Assembly (NCBI RefSeq): GCF_001904655.1
Contig: NZ_MRCC01000011.1
Location: 62,001 to 126,000, forward strand
Reading direction: 5' to 3'
Source of the DNA: Chroogloeocystis siderophila 5.2 s.c.1
Lineage (GTDB): Bacteria; Cyanobacteriota; Cyanobacteriia; Cyanobacteriales; Chroococcidiopsidaceae
Length of the DNA stretch: 64,000 nucleotides
A program made the position numbers and the translations under genes. Shown one piece after another: positions 52,323 to 60,989 of the stretch (its first letter is position 1; each line of letters opens with the position of its first letter). The notes under the pieces were generated by a model that was given only the letters and a program-made list of their open reading frames with translations, did not search any database and had not been told where the DNA came from.

Positions 52323-54467
52323 GTGCTTTCAGATTCCGTTTGGATAGAAGGTTCGAGTCGCAGCGGTAAAACGACGCGTTTGGTTACGCAGTTTTGTCGA
52401 TGGGTAGAAAACACGACTAACAGACAAAAGCCGCTTCATCTATCAAAGCCGCAAAAACGCTTAAATAATCAACAAACTGAACTAGCAGTGTTATGTTTAG
52501 CAGCAAATGACGATAATCGGCGGGAATTGGTTGAAAGAATTGTTACTGTCACCGCAGGTAAATATCCGGTGCGCGCTAAAACGCCTTTGGGTTTTTTTCA
52601 AGATGAGGTGATGCTATTTTGGCCGTTACTGATTCAGATCCTCAACTTAAGGGCACAATTTCCCGTGCGGTTGCGTCCAGAAACCGAACAAGAACTCGCA
52701 ACACGCTTATGGCGATCGCATCTCGATAGCGAAACAATTCGCGCGACAGGTGTAAATGAGTATCGCTTAATTCGCCGGATTCTGGATATTTTGCAACTCG
52801 CAGCTTATAGCGGAACGCCGATCGCAGAAATTGCACCGTTGTTAGAACGCAGTTTTAGTATCACCGAAGAAGTTACGACAACAGGAATCGTCGAAACGCC
52901 TTTACTCGAAACAATGCTGTTGCAATGGCGCAATTGGTGTTTAGAACGCGCATTGCTCACCTATGGCATCATTACCGAACTGTATTATCAGTATTTGTTA
53001 CCCGATAGCAACTATCAACAACATCTCCTACGCCGTTATCAAGCGGTACTCGCAGATGATGTCGATGACTACCCAGGAGTGATGCGCGATGTGTTCGACT
53101 TTTTGCTCGATCGCCAAGTTGTTGGCGCGTTTACCTATAACCCGAATGGCGGAATTCGTTTAGGATTAGGTGCAGATCCAGAATATATCGCAGGGTTACG
53201 CGATCGCTGTCGCGTCGAATCTTTACCACAGCCACTTGGGAATTGTCTGGCAAATACATTATCGCTACCCGTTAGTGAATTACTCGATAACACGGCTGGC
53301 ATCTTGTCACTACCAAACTTTCAGTCTATTCAAACCACTTCTAGAAGAGATTTATTAAGAGAAACCTCTGAGATTATTGCCCAAGCAGTGCGATTAGGAC
53401 AAATTCAACCGCAGGAAATCGCCGTTATTGCGCCTGGTTTAGATGCGATCGCGCGGTACACGCTGGTAGAATTGCTGACTAAGCAAGAAATTCCTGTCGC
53501 CCCCCTCAACGATCAACGTCCCCTTGTCAGTTATCCGATTATTCGGGCTTTACTCACCTTATTAAGCTTCGTCTATCCTGGTTTAGGACGCTTAGTTGAT
53601 CGCAACGCGGTAGCTGAGATGCTAGTTGTATTGAGTAGACATCGACAAGAGACGCTGATGCCTAATATTGACTTAGTACGCGCGGGACTCATTGCCGATC
53701 ATTGTTATCAACCGCATCCAGAACAACCGAATTTGTTACCTGTAACCGCATACGATCGCTGGGATCGCTTGGGCTACGCCGCAACGACAGCTTATGAAGA
53801 AATCATTCAATGGATCGAATTACAGCGATCGCAACAACAACAGCGATTGATTCCTAGTCCGATTTCGCTATTAGACCGAGCAATTCAGCGGTTTTTGTGG
53901 AATGGGAGTAATTTACCCTACGAACAATTAGCCGCGCTGCGCGAACTTTTAGAAACCGCACAACACTACTGGGAAGTTGATACTCGATTTCGCCAAAGTG
54001 AAGTTATCGAGACACCTGCGCAGGGAGCGATCACGCAATTTGTCCAACTGCTGCAAAGTGGTACGATTACCGCTAATCCATATCCGGTACGTCCCATTGG
54101 TCCGATGAGTCGTGCTGTTACTTTAGCAACAATCTTTCAATACCGTTCTAGTAGAAAATGTCATCGCTGGCAATTTTGGCTTGATGCGGGTTCGCCGCTG
54201 TGGTTAAGTGGGGGTGCTGCAACGTTATTTAGCGCGCCGTTGTTTCTTCATGATCGCTACGCGCGAGGTTGGACTGCTGAAGATACACTTAATGCTGATT
54301 GGCAAAGATTACACCGCATTTTGCAAGATTTACTCTCTAGAGTAGAAGAGAGAGTTTATTTGTGTCATAGCGATTTAGCCGTAAATGGACAAGAACAAGA
54401 CGGACCTTTGCTAGCATTAGTCAATGCTGCTGCACCACTCAACGTTAACGATTACACGCTCATCTAG
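52323..54467 (+). CDS. UvrD/Rep-like P-loop protein (cyanobacterial recombinase-type)
   Basis: A 714-residue protein from GTG 52323. Walker A is EGSSRSGKTTRLV (9-21), as in superfamily I helicases, and AVLADDVDDYPGV (241-253) sits where UvrD has its DExQD motif II, but reads DDVDD. Later typical helicase motifs (QNYR, VATRAxxGLD) were not recognised, so it may be a non-processive or structural AddB/RecB-like protein rather than an active helicase. The C-terminal half contains SRAVTLATIFQYRSSRKCHRWQFWLDAGSPLW. It is commonly labelled a recombinase in cyanobacteria. Followed by a 190-residue gene 23 bp downstream. Confidence 0.68.
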   Translation: MLSDSVWIEGSSRSGKTTRLVTQFCRWVENTTNRQKPLHLSKPQKRLNNQQTELAVLCLAANDDNRRELVERIVTVTAGKYPVRAKTPLGFFQDEVMLFWPLLIQILNLRAQFPVRLRPETEQELATRLWRSHLDSETIRATGVNEYRLIRRILDILQLAAYSGTPIAEIAPLLERSFSITEEVTTTGIVETPLLETMLLQWRNWCLERALLTYGIITELYYQYLLPDSNYQQHLLRRYQAVLADDVDDYPGVMRDVFDFLLDRQVVGAFTYNPNGGIRLGLGADPEYIAGLRDRCRVESLPQPLGNCLANTLSLPVSELLDNTAGILSLPNFQSIQTTSRRDLLRETSEIIAQAVRLGQIQPQEIAVIAPGLDAIARYTLVELLTKQEIPVAPLNDQRPLVSYPIIRALLTLLSFVYPGLGRLVDRNAVAEMLVVLSRHRQETLMPNIDLVRAGLIADHCYQPHPEQPNLLPVTAYDRWDRLGYAATTAYEEIIQWIELQRSQQQQRLIPSPISLLDRAIQRFLWNGSNLPYEQLAALRELLETAQHYWEVDTRFRQSEVIETPAQGAITQFVQLLQSGTITANPYPVRPIGPMSRAVTLATIFQYRSSRKCHRWQFWLDAGSPLWLSGGAATLFSAPLFLHDRYARGWTAEDTLNADWQRLHRILQDLLSRVEERVYLCHSDLAVNGQEQDGPLLALVNAAAPLNVNDYTLI

Positions 54468-54490
54468 CTTGACGCTTATCTCGGAGTCTG

Positions 54491-55063
54491 ATGAATCAAC
54501 TAGGTAAAAATATTAATGCTGAATTAGTTGCCGCATTGTTAATTCACTACAGCTTTGATTTAGGGGGCTACACAAGCAGTGAATTAATCGAGCAATGGTT
54601 TGCTAATTATCCAGAGAAATGGGTACGTGCTGCGGTGATTGAAGCCTTGTATCGCGGACGTTACAAAGCAGTTTCTGTCAATCAAATTTTAGCAGTGTGG
54701 CAGCGTCGAGGTGATGCGCTGCATCATTTCAACCACGAATTTGAGCGCCTTGTGTGCGCTGACTTACCAGAAACACTCATCGAACGACTCGAATCCGCAG
54801 ATGACAAGATAGCCTACAATAGTCGAATGCATTTTGTCGCTGACATATCTCCACGCGCGAGTGGATCGCCAGTAATCGTTGTTGAACCTACAAGTCAACC
54901 TTATGTTACTAGTACTGTAAACGAAAGGCGATCGCTCGCAAGCGGCAACTATTCACCAATTGTGCGGTTTACTCCACCAGAAGCTACCACTTCAGACTTT
55001 TACGCAAAGCTTAAAGCTATTTCGCGTAGTACCAAAAAGCAGTCGGAATCTGATAATTTGTAG
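54491..55063 (+). CDS. Conserved-type cyanobacterial hypothetical protein
   Basis: A 190-residue protein. Residues 1-90 are helical and well formed: NAELVAALLIHYSFDLGGYTSSELIEQWFANYPEKWVRAAVIEALYRGRYKAVSVNQILAVWQRRGD, which looks like a winged-helix or DnaD-like DNA-associated fold. The C-terminal 80 residues are polar and probably disordered. It is 23 bp after the UvrD-like gene and likely cotranscribed, hinting at a DNA-related role. No family name assigned. Confidence 0.68.
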   Translation: MNQLGKNINAELVAALLIHYSFDLGGYTSSELIEQWFANYPEKWVRAAVIEALYRGRYKAVSVNQILAVWQRRGDALHHFNHEFERLVCADLPETLIERLESADDKIAYNSRMHFVADISPRASGSPVIVVEPTSQPYVTSTVNERRSLASGNYSPIVRFTPPEATTSDFYAKLKAISRSTKKQSESDNL

Positions 55064-55150
55064 ATGTCTTCCCACTGAAGTTGGGGCTACTATGCACACT
55101 CTAAATCCGAGTTTTCTTCATAAGTTTGTTTAGCTGCGAATTTATTCGTT
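55063..55150. repeat. MITE-like element, degenerate partial copy D
   Basis: CACTGAAGTTGGGGCTACTA, TGCACACT, GAGTTTTCTTCATAAG and TAGCTGCGAATTTATTCG occur in the same order as in the reverse complement of copy B. Both ends are lost; the right side abuts the cpcS stop. It lies between convergent genes. Confidence 0.55.
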
Positions 55151-55155
55151 CAGCC

Positions 55156-55719
55156 TCAAGTTGATGCATTCGATGTTTCAGTTTCTTGAGTTACTGGCTT
55201 TGCACCTCCCATACGAATTTCTGAGGTAAATGAAGCCATGCTAAACCCGCCAAAGCGTTTTAAGACACTGACGCGCATTCGCAAATTGGGACTTGCGAAC
55301 CACAGGCGTTCTTCCGAAGACATTGTTTCGTACTCTGTGATTAAGGTTAATGCGCCATCGCTACCCATAACATAGCGCCCTGCAACAGGGACTTTTTCGG
55401 CGTAACCAATTTCGCGTAATAGCTTACCTTCGTGAGGATTTTCAGCGTCGGGAACCGAAACCAATACTGTAGAACCAATGTGCTTTTCTTCATCCCATTC
55501 CATTGTGCCATTCCAGCTAACGCGCGCGCCACAGCTAGCTTGGGTGGGATCAATCTCATACTGTTCGCAGAGTTTAACGACTTCTGGATGATCTTTTGGC
55601 AGTGTTTCAATTGTAATATCAGACTTTCCCGACTCAGATTGTTTAAAAGCTAAGTGATGACTTGTGCGGTGTGAAAACCATTTACCAGCACTTTGCTCGA
55701 AAAATTCTTGAATATCCAT
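55156..55719 (-). CDS. cpcS: Phycobiliprotein lyase CpcS/CpeS type
   Basis: A 187-residue lipocalin-fold lyase that attaches phycocyanobilin to Cys-84-type sites of phycobiliproteins. The N-terminus [25 protein letters not shown] is the family signature; [29 protein letters not shown] and [58 protein letters not shown] complete the barrel. ATG 55719 is preferred over the TTG one codon earlier. It lies 58 bp after the HEAT-repeat gene on the same strand, so they are probably cotranscribed, linking chromophore attachment with phycobilisome turnover. Confidence 0.93.
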   Translation of the reverse strand: MDIQEFFEQSAGKWFSHRTSHHLAFKQSESGKSDITIETLPKDHPEVVKLCEQYEIDPTQASCGARVSWNGTMEWDEEKHIGSTVLVSVPDAENPHEGKLLREIGYAEKVPVAGRYVMGSDGALTLITEYETMSSEERLWFASPNLRMRVSVLKRFGGFSMASFTSEIRMGGAKPVTQETETSNAST

Positions 55720-55780
55720 CAATTTATCCTGCGTTTAAACCTATATCCTAAGTTAGCAGCTTGCTTGGGTGTTTCAAACT

Positions 55781-56455
55781 TCAGGTAGAAGCTTTGTTTA
55801 GACGTTCTAAAGCAATTTTTGCAGCAGCGGCGACATTCGGATGGCTATCTTTTTCTAGGTATTTTAATGCAGACACGCTTTTTTCACTCGGTAGCTGACT
55901 TAAAGCTTCAGCAAGGCGTTGTCTTGTCAACCAATCTTCTGACTGCGCAAAACGCAGAATATGATCGACTGAGTTGATGTCTTTGATTTCACCTAACGCT
56001 GCGATCGCTGCTTGCTGTAACACAACTTCATCACTGTCTAAGGCTTGTAATAGCACTTCATGCGCGCGCGGATCTTTTAAATTCCCTAACGATACCGCTG
56101 CACTAAAACGAACTAACCATTCGGTATCTTCATAAAACGCGCGTACCAAAGCTTCAAAGGCTCTAAGATCGCCCAAATATCCTAAAGCCCCCGCCGCATC
56201 AGCACGAATTCCGTAATCAGGATCGGTTTCTAACAGTTTGACTAAGATCGGATAGCATTCATCGGTTGGTTTAATTCCCAACGCGAACACAGCCATTGAG
56301 CGAATTTGGAGGATTTCATCTTCTAAAACTTTTTTAATAAGTGGTACAGCATCTGCTGCGGGAACATCGCGCAACGCCGCAAGCGCCAACATGCGATCGC
56401 GTGAATTTGGACTTTCTAATTGTGCAGAAATTTCTTCTAGGCTGGAATGCGCCAT
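55781..56455 (-). CDS. HEAT-repeat protein, NblB-like
   Basis: A 224-residue protein built of about six HEAT/PBS-lyase repeats of 30-31 residues (DRMLALAALRDVPAADAVPLIKKVLEDE, IRSMAVFALG, IRADAAGALGYLGD, VRFSAAVSLGNLKDPRAHEVLLQALDSDE, LQQAAIAALGEIKD). Length and arrangement resemble NblB, which takes part in phycobilisome degradation and removal of bilins during nutrient starvation, and the CpcE/CpcF lyase subunits. The neighbouring cpcS gene supports a phycobilisome role. The precise subfamily needs alignment. Confidence 0.8.
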   Translation of the reverse strand: MAHSSLEEISAQLESPNSRDRMLALAALRDVPAADAVPLIKKVLEDEILQIRSMAVFALGIKPTDECYPILVKLLETDPDYGIRADAAGALGYLGDLRAFEALVRAFYEDTEWLVRFSAAVSLGNLKDPRAHEVLLQALDSDEVVLQQAAIAALGEIKDINSVDHILRFAQSEDWLTRQRLAEALSQLPSEKSVSALKYLEKDSHPNVAAAAKIALERLNKAST

Positions 56456-56687
56456 GTATCAATGCCTTTTTTAATGTTCTTAATCTACTGTTACCATTTT
56501 TGACGTTAAGATCTACTTCCAAACGAGAGGTCTTATACCGTTTCAATTTAAAGTTGCGACATCTGGGCAGCTGCTTGTGCAGAGGAGAAATTACTTGTAT
56601 TTTTCATGTAGTAGATTTGTATTATAATAGAATTTAGGAAGATAGGTTTTCTTTGTATAGCTGCGGTTTTAACCGCCAAGCTATTTG

Positions 56688-57278
56688 TTACATCAAACGA
56701 AAATGTCCCAAGTGTTCTTCGCCTTGACGTGCTGGTACAGAATTCGTGATTGGCTGTAGGCTAAGAATTTCAAAATCCGTCTCAAAGTATTGTTTAATCT
56801 CTTCAGGACTCACGCCAAAAGGTGGACCGCCAGGACGAGAATGCGTAAAAAAGATTGCTATGAGTTCGCCTCGTGGTTGCAAAATTTCTCGTACGACTTG
56901 TACATAAGCTTGACGCTGTTGTGGATTAATTGCGCAAAAACAAGTGTGTTCAATAACATAGTGGAAATACTGAGGAAATTCAGTAGGTAAGTCAAAAATA
57001 TTACGTTTTAAGAATTTAGCTAAACTGCCACTTGCTTGGGCGATTGTAGTAGCTTCGGCGATCGCAGCAGGTGCAAAATCAAAACCAATCACATCAAAGC
57101 CATATTGAGCAAACGCGATCGCATCATAACCGCGACCACTACCTAAAACTGCTGCCTTTCCTGGCGGTAATTCTGACTGTAATAAACTTACAAACGCTGG
57201 TGCTGCTTGTCCTAAATCCCAACGTGTTGTTCCTTCTTGATAGCGCTGTTCCCAATATTCTGATTGAAACGTTTCCAC
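56688..57278 (-). CDS. SAM-dependent methyltransferase, TPMT-like
   Basis: About 196 residues from GTG 57278; the GGGGGGA at 57288-57282 acts as its ribosome site, so the earlier TTG (57290) is less likely. ETFQSEYWEQRYQEGTTRWDLGQAAPAFVSLL is the thiopurine-methyltransferase-type opening, and AAVLGSGRGYDAIAFAQYGFDVIGFDFAPAAIAEA is motif I with the acidic end of strand 2 (here FD). YVIEHTCFCAINPQQR and ELIAIFFTHSRPGGPPFGVSPEEI follow. Substrates in such bacterial proteins are thiols, halides or unknown. It diverges from the Gld-type ABC operon. Confidence 0.87.
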   Translation of the reverse strand: METFQSEYWEQRYQEGTTRWDLGQAAPAFVSLLQSELPPGKAAVLGSGRGYDAIAFAQYGFDVIGFDFAPAAIAEATTIAQASGSLAKFLKRNIFDLPTEFPQYFHYVIEHTCFCAINPQQRQAYVQVVREILQPRGELIAIFFTHSRPGGPPFGVSPEEIKQYFETDFEILSLQPITNSVPARQGEEHLGHFRLM

Positions 57279-57384
57279 TAATCCCCCCAATACAGATAGG
57301 GTACTGCCTTGCCTTTGTTACCCCTTTTTATGCTAAAACATGGTGGTCTAATATAGAGTCTCAAACTAAATCCGCTGCAAAACG

Positions 57385-58377
57385 ATGATTTCAGTTGAGC
57401 ATTTAAGTAAATTTTATGGATCTACACCAGCAATCCAAGATATCACCTTTAGCGTCGAACCTGGTGAAATTGTCGGGTTTTTAGGACCTAATGGTGCGGG
57501 TAAAACCACGACAATGCGGATTTTGACTGGATATCTGCCAGCGACGAGTGGAAGTGCCAAAATTGCAGGCTATGAGGTTCATGAGAATTCCTTAGCAGTA
57601 CGTCAGCGCATTGGTTACTTGCCAGAAACACCGCCGTTGTATCCTGAAATGACGGTTGAAGCATTTTTGTACTTTGTGACGCGACTCAAAGGTGTTCCCG
57701 CAGGCGATCGCGCATCAAAAGTAGACGCGGCGCTGAAACGCTGCAACTTACAGGAAAAACGCCGTGTGTTGATTCGCAAGCTTTCTAAAGGTTTTCGCCA
57801 ACGCGTAGGAATTGCGCAAGCGATCGTTCACGATCCCCCTGCAATTATTCTCGATGAACCAACCGTCGGACTTGACCCGCGACAAATTATCGATGTTCGC
57901 AATCTCATCAAAAGCTTAGCAGGAATGCATACGATTATCCTATCTACGCATATCTTGCCTGAAGTAAGGATGACGTGTAACCGCGTCACAATTATTAATC
58001 AAGGAAAAGTTGTGGCAACAAATACACCAGATAATCTCGAAGCAAGTTTAGCGGGTGGTTCTGGCTATGAGTTAGAAATTGAAGGGAATTCCACTGCTGC
58101 ACAACAGCAAATACAACGCTTACCAGGAGTGCGGGTCGTAGAACCCGTGACAACAACAGAAATCCCTGCACGTGCGGTGTTGCGTGTCGTGTCAGAACCT
58201 GGAATTGAACCTGGAAAAGAGATTATTGCTGCTTTGGTGAGTATGGGAATCGGTGTTCATGAAATGCGACGCACGCGGGCGAGTTTAGAAGATGTGTTTT
58301 TGCGTCTAACGACTCAAGAGAAATTAGAAGACAATGCGAACGCAACCGAGAAGCAGAAAGAAGAGGTAACGCAATGA
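57385..58377 (+). CDS. Gld-type ABC transporter, ATP-binding protein
   Basis: A 330-residue ATPase. Walker A is GPNGAGKTTT (34-43), the signature LSKGFRQRVGIAQA, Walker B AIILDEPTVGLDP and switch His in ILSTHILPEV. The C-terminal extension (about 215-330) is of the GldA/CcmA type. The stop overlaps the next start by ATGA (58374-58377), so the permease is translationally coupled. It is the first gene of a four-gene set (ATPase, permease, GldG-like, DUF4340). Such sets are widespread outside gliding bacteria; the substrate is unknown. Confidence 0.9.
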   Translation: MISVEHLSKFYGSTPAIQDITFSVEPGEIVGFLGPNGAGKTTTMRILTGYLPATSGSAKIAGYEVHENSLAVRQRIGYLPETPPLYPEMTVEAFLYFVTRLKGVPAGDRASKVDAALKRCNLQEKRRVLIRKLSKGFRQRVGIAQAIVHDPPAIILDEPTVGLDPRQIIDVRNLIKSLAGMHTIILSTHILPEVRMTCNRVTIINQGKVVATNTPDNLEASLAGGSGYELEIEGNSTAAQQQIQRLPGVRVVEPVTTTEIPARAVLRVVSEPGIEPGKEIIAALVSMGIGVHEMRRTRASLEDVFLRLTTQEKLEDNANATEKQKEEVTQ

Positions 58378-59186
58378 GACTGATTTGGGCTAATATTGCG
58401 GCAATTTATCGCAAAGAGTTACAAAGTTACTTTGCATCGCCTTTAGCTTATGCAATCGCCGGAATTTTCTGGCTATTGTCGGGATTCTTCTTTACGGTTA
58501 TTTTACTAGGTCCGCAAGGATATGTTTCCTTAGCTGCGCAAGCCGATTTACAAGCACAACAAATCGGAGTACCTGCACCACCAATTGATGTAGCTTATGA
58601 ATTTTTACGCGCTTTTTTAGGTATTATGGGTTCGCTAGCGTTGTTTGTGCTACCCATTCTCTCGATGGGTTTGTATGCTGAAGAACGCAAACGCGGCACT
58701 TTAGAGTTACTCGCGACGTCACCAGTGACAAATTGGGCTGTTGCTGTTGGCAAGTTGTTGGGAGTATTAACGTTTTTTGTGGCGATGATTCTGCCGTTAT
58801 TAGCGTATCAAGCGATCGCGCTGAGCGCCGCAAATCCCCCTGTTCCGCCCGCAGTTCCGCTATTAGGACATTTGGGCTTGATTCTGTTAGCAGCGAGTGT
58901 GTTGTCTTTAGGAATGTTTATCTCTTCACTAACGGATAGCACATTACTCGCAGCAGTTCTGACGTTTGCTTTAATTCTCTTTCTCTGGGTGATTGATACT
59001 GTGGCGCGGGCGTTTAGTGGTTCAATGGGAGAAGCATTAGGTCATCTTTCGTTACTAAGACATTTTAATAACTTGGTTCAAGGGATTTTTGACACAAGTA
59101 GTATTATTGTATTTGCAAGTTATATTTTCTTGGGGATTTTCCTGACTGCTCAATCTATCGATGCATTGCGCTTCCAACGTTCTTGA
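58374..59186 (+). CDS. Gld-type ABC transporter permease (GldF-like)
   Basis: A 270-residue membrane protein with six helices. It opens NIAAIYRKELQSYFASPLAYAIAGIFWLLSGFFF, typical of GldF/ABC2_membrane_5; LPILSMGLYAEERKRGTLELLATSPVTNWAVAVGKLLG is the conserved cytoplasmic loop that contacts the ATPase; the last helices include HFNNLVQGIFDTSSIIVFASYIFLGIFLTAQSIDALRF. The start codon overlaps the ATPase stop. Works with the preceding ATPase and probably the following GldG-like protein in the plasma membrane. Confidence 0.9.
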   Translation: MRLIWANIAAIYRKELQSYFASPLAYAIAGIFWLLSGFFFTVILLGPQGYVSLAAQADLQAQQIGVPAPPIDVAYEFLRAFLGIMGSLALFVLPILSMGLYAEERKRGTLELLATSPVTNWAVAVGKLLGVLTFFVAMILPLLAYQAIALSAANPPVPPAVPLLGHLGLILLAASVLSLGMFISSLTDSTLLAAVLTFALILFLWVIDTVARAFSGSMGEALGHLSLLRHFNNLVQGIFDTSSIIVFASYIFLGIFLTAQSIDALRFQRS

Positions 59187-59215
59187 CTCTAGCTTCGAGT
59201 TGTAAACCTTTTTAG

Positions 59216-59282
59216 AAACAAACCACAAAGGCACATAGACGCCCGTAGGGCGGCTTCTTGTAGAGTAGAACGCAAAGGAAAG
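59216..59282. repeat. Dispersed intergenic repeat of the AACCACAAAGG type
   Basis: ACCACAAAGGCACATAGAC and GAACGCAAAGGAAAGAG flank a small GC hairpin GCCCGTAGGGC. Similar blocks are common between cyanobacterial genes; a short relative, in the opposite sense, lies at about 63690-63716 (CTCTGTGCCCTCAGTGTCTG, then GTGGTTCG). It interrupts the Gld-type operon. Confidence 0.5.
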
Positions 59283-59325
59283 AGATAGGGAGAGATATTA
59301 CCCAAAAAATTTAGGATCGCTGTAT

Positions 59326-60864
59326 ATGAAGTCTATTGCGAGAAGAAATCAGAGGTATTGGAAGTATTTGTTTTGGCTTGGTCCAATTCTTTTTGTTGCT
59401 GGGTTAACGGCGGGATTCGTATCTAATGATTGGGAACCAGTACCCTTAGGATTGATTGTTGCTGGTGTCGTTATTACTGGCTTATGGCTGATATTGAGTG
59501 CGAATCAAAATCGTTGGTGGAGTCGGCGTTCAACTCAAGCAGGAACGAATGCACTGATTGCTACACTTTCTGTATTGGCACTTTTGGGGTTGATTAATTT
59601 CTTAGCTGTGCGCTATCCGGTGCGGCGCGACTTTACGGAAGCCCAGTTGTTTACCTTGGCACCACAATCACAGCAACTCGTGCGGAATTTGTCGCAACCT
59701 ATCAACGTGTGGATTTTTGACCGCAATCAAGACCAGCAAGATCGCGAATTGCTAGAAAATTATCGTCGGCAAAATCCGCAATTTAGTTTTGAGTACGTCG
59801 ATCCGCAAGTGCAACGCGGATTAGCCGAAAAGTTTGGTGTCAAGCAATTTGGTGAAGTTCATCTCGAAGCAGGACAACAGCGGCGGTTAGTGCAAGTTGT
59901 GAATAATGAACAACGACTGTCAGAAGTGCGATTAACGAATAGTATTCAGCAAGTGATTAGCGATCGCACCGCAAAGGTTTACTTCCTACAAGGACACGGC
60001 GAACTTCCCGTCACGGGCGAACAAGGTGGACTCTCGCAAGCGTTGACTGCCTTGGGAGAACGCAACTATACAACCGAACCGCTCAACTTAATTCAAAACC
60101 CGACGGTTCCTCAAGATACCACAATAGTTGTGGTCGCAGGTCCTAAACAACCATTATTTCCGTCAGAAGTCAAGGCTTTGACTGATTATCTTAATAGGGG
60201 TGGTAGTTTACTTTTGATGATTGACCCCAACACTAATCCAGGGCTAGACGGTTTATTGAAATCTTGGGGTGTTACCCTCGACAATCGCATTGTGATTGAC
60301 CCAGCGGGCGCAAGTATTGGTTTTGGTCCTGCGGTTCCTGTGGTAGATACTTACGGTGAGCATCCGATTACGCAGGATTTTAATAATGGAATTTCTTTCT
60401 ACAGTGAAGCGCGATCACTAGAACTGAGTGAAGTTGCTGGAGTCCAAGCAACACCTTTACTCATTACAAGTCCGCAAACTTGGGCAGAAAGTAATTTGCA
60501 GGGCGATCAATTACAGTTTAATCCAGAAACAGACGTTCAAGGTCCACTCACAATCGGTGCTGCACTAAGCCGCAAAGTCAATAATCAACAGTCGCAAGAA
60601 GCAAGACTTGTTATTTTTGGCGATTCTAATTTTGCAGTAGATGGATTATTTGAGCAACAACTTAACGGCGATGTGTTCCTCAACTCGATAGGGTGGTTGA
60701 GTAAGCAAGACGAAGAAACCTTATCAATTCGCCCCAGAGAACCAAGAAACCGCCGCATTAACTTAGCAGCACAGCAAGCCAACGTTTTAGGTTTAACCGC
60801 ACTGCTATTGATTCCCTTAATTGGCTTCGCCTCAGCCGTATTTTTATGGTGGCGCAGGAGATAA
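59326..60864 (+). CDS. GldG family ABC-associated protein
   Basis: A 512-residue membrane protein with three N-terminal membrane helices (YLFWLGPILFVAGLTAGFV, GLIVAGVVITGLWLIL, NALIATLSVLALLGLINFLAV), a large periplasmic ABC_transp_aux domain (about 95-480, with DFTEAQLFTLAPQSQQLVRNL, VYFLQGHGELPV, IVVVAGPKQPLFPSEVKALTDYLNRGGSLLLMIDPNTNPGLDGLLKSWG) and a C-terminal anchor helix ending WWRRR. The domain resembles a glutamine-amidotransferase/IFT52-like fold without catalytic residues. Partner of the preceding ABC proteins, 140 bp downstream. Confidence 0.9.
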   Translation: MKSIARRNQRYWKYLFWLGPILFVAGLTAGFVSNDWEPVPLGLIVAGVVITGLWLILSANQNRWWSRRSTQAGTNALIATLSVLALLGLINFLAVRYPVRRDFTEAQLFTLAPQSQQLVRNLSQPINVWIFDRNQDQQDRELLENYRRQNPQFSFEYVDPQVQRGLAEKFGVKQFGEVHLEAGQQRRLVQVVNNEQRLSEVRLTNSIQQVISDRTAKVYFLQGHGELPVTGEQGGLSQALTALGERNYTTEPLNLIQNPTVPQDTTIVVVAGPKQPLFPSEVKALTDYLNRGGSLLLMIDPNTNPGLDGLLKSWGVTLDNRIVIDPAGASIGFGPAVPVVDTYGEHPITQDFNNGISFYSEARSLELSEVAGVQATPLLITSPQTWAESNLQGDQLQFNPETDVQGPLTIGAALSRKVNNQQSQEARLVIFGDSNFAVDGLFEQQLNGDVFLNSIGWLSKQDEETLSIRPREPRNRRINLAAQQANVLGLTALLLIPLIGFASAVFLWWRRR

Positions 60865-60899
60865 GCAGAAGGTAGTAGTGTAGGTGGGTATGAGGAAAC

Positions 60900-60972
60900 A
60901 ATAGCAAAGTAATTAGCTCTCTTCCACACTCCCCACACTCCTACTCTCCCATACTCCCACTCGTCACTAGCC
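60900..60972. repeat. CT-rich intergenic block
   Basis: Tandem-like ACTCCC units (CTTCCACACTCCCCACACTC, CTACTCTCCCATACTCCCAC) followed by TCACTAGCCATTAATCACTA. Low-complexity runs like this often precede starts in this genome type (compare 6755-6785, 8181-8213 and 11594-11630). It lies just before the DUF4340 gene. Confidence 0.45.
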
Positions 60973-60989
60973 ATTAATCACTAACCACT

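Noticed and set aside
52340-52360. GGTTCGAGTC resembling a tRNA T-arm
   Set aside because: It lies in the coding start of the UvrD-like protein; no acceptor, D or anticodon arms can be paired around it.
57071-57388. 105-codon plus-strand frame ending at the ABC ATPase start
   Set aside because: Lies mostly antisense to the methyltransferase gene, whose motif I is clear; composition is not protein-like.
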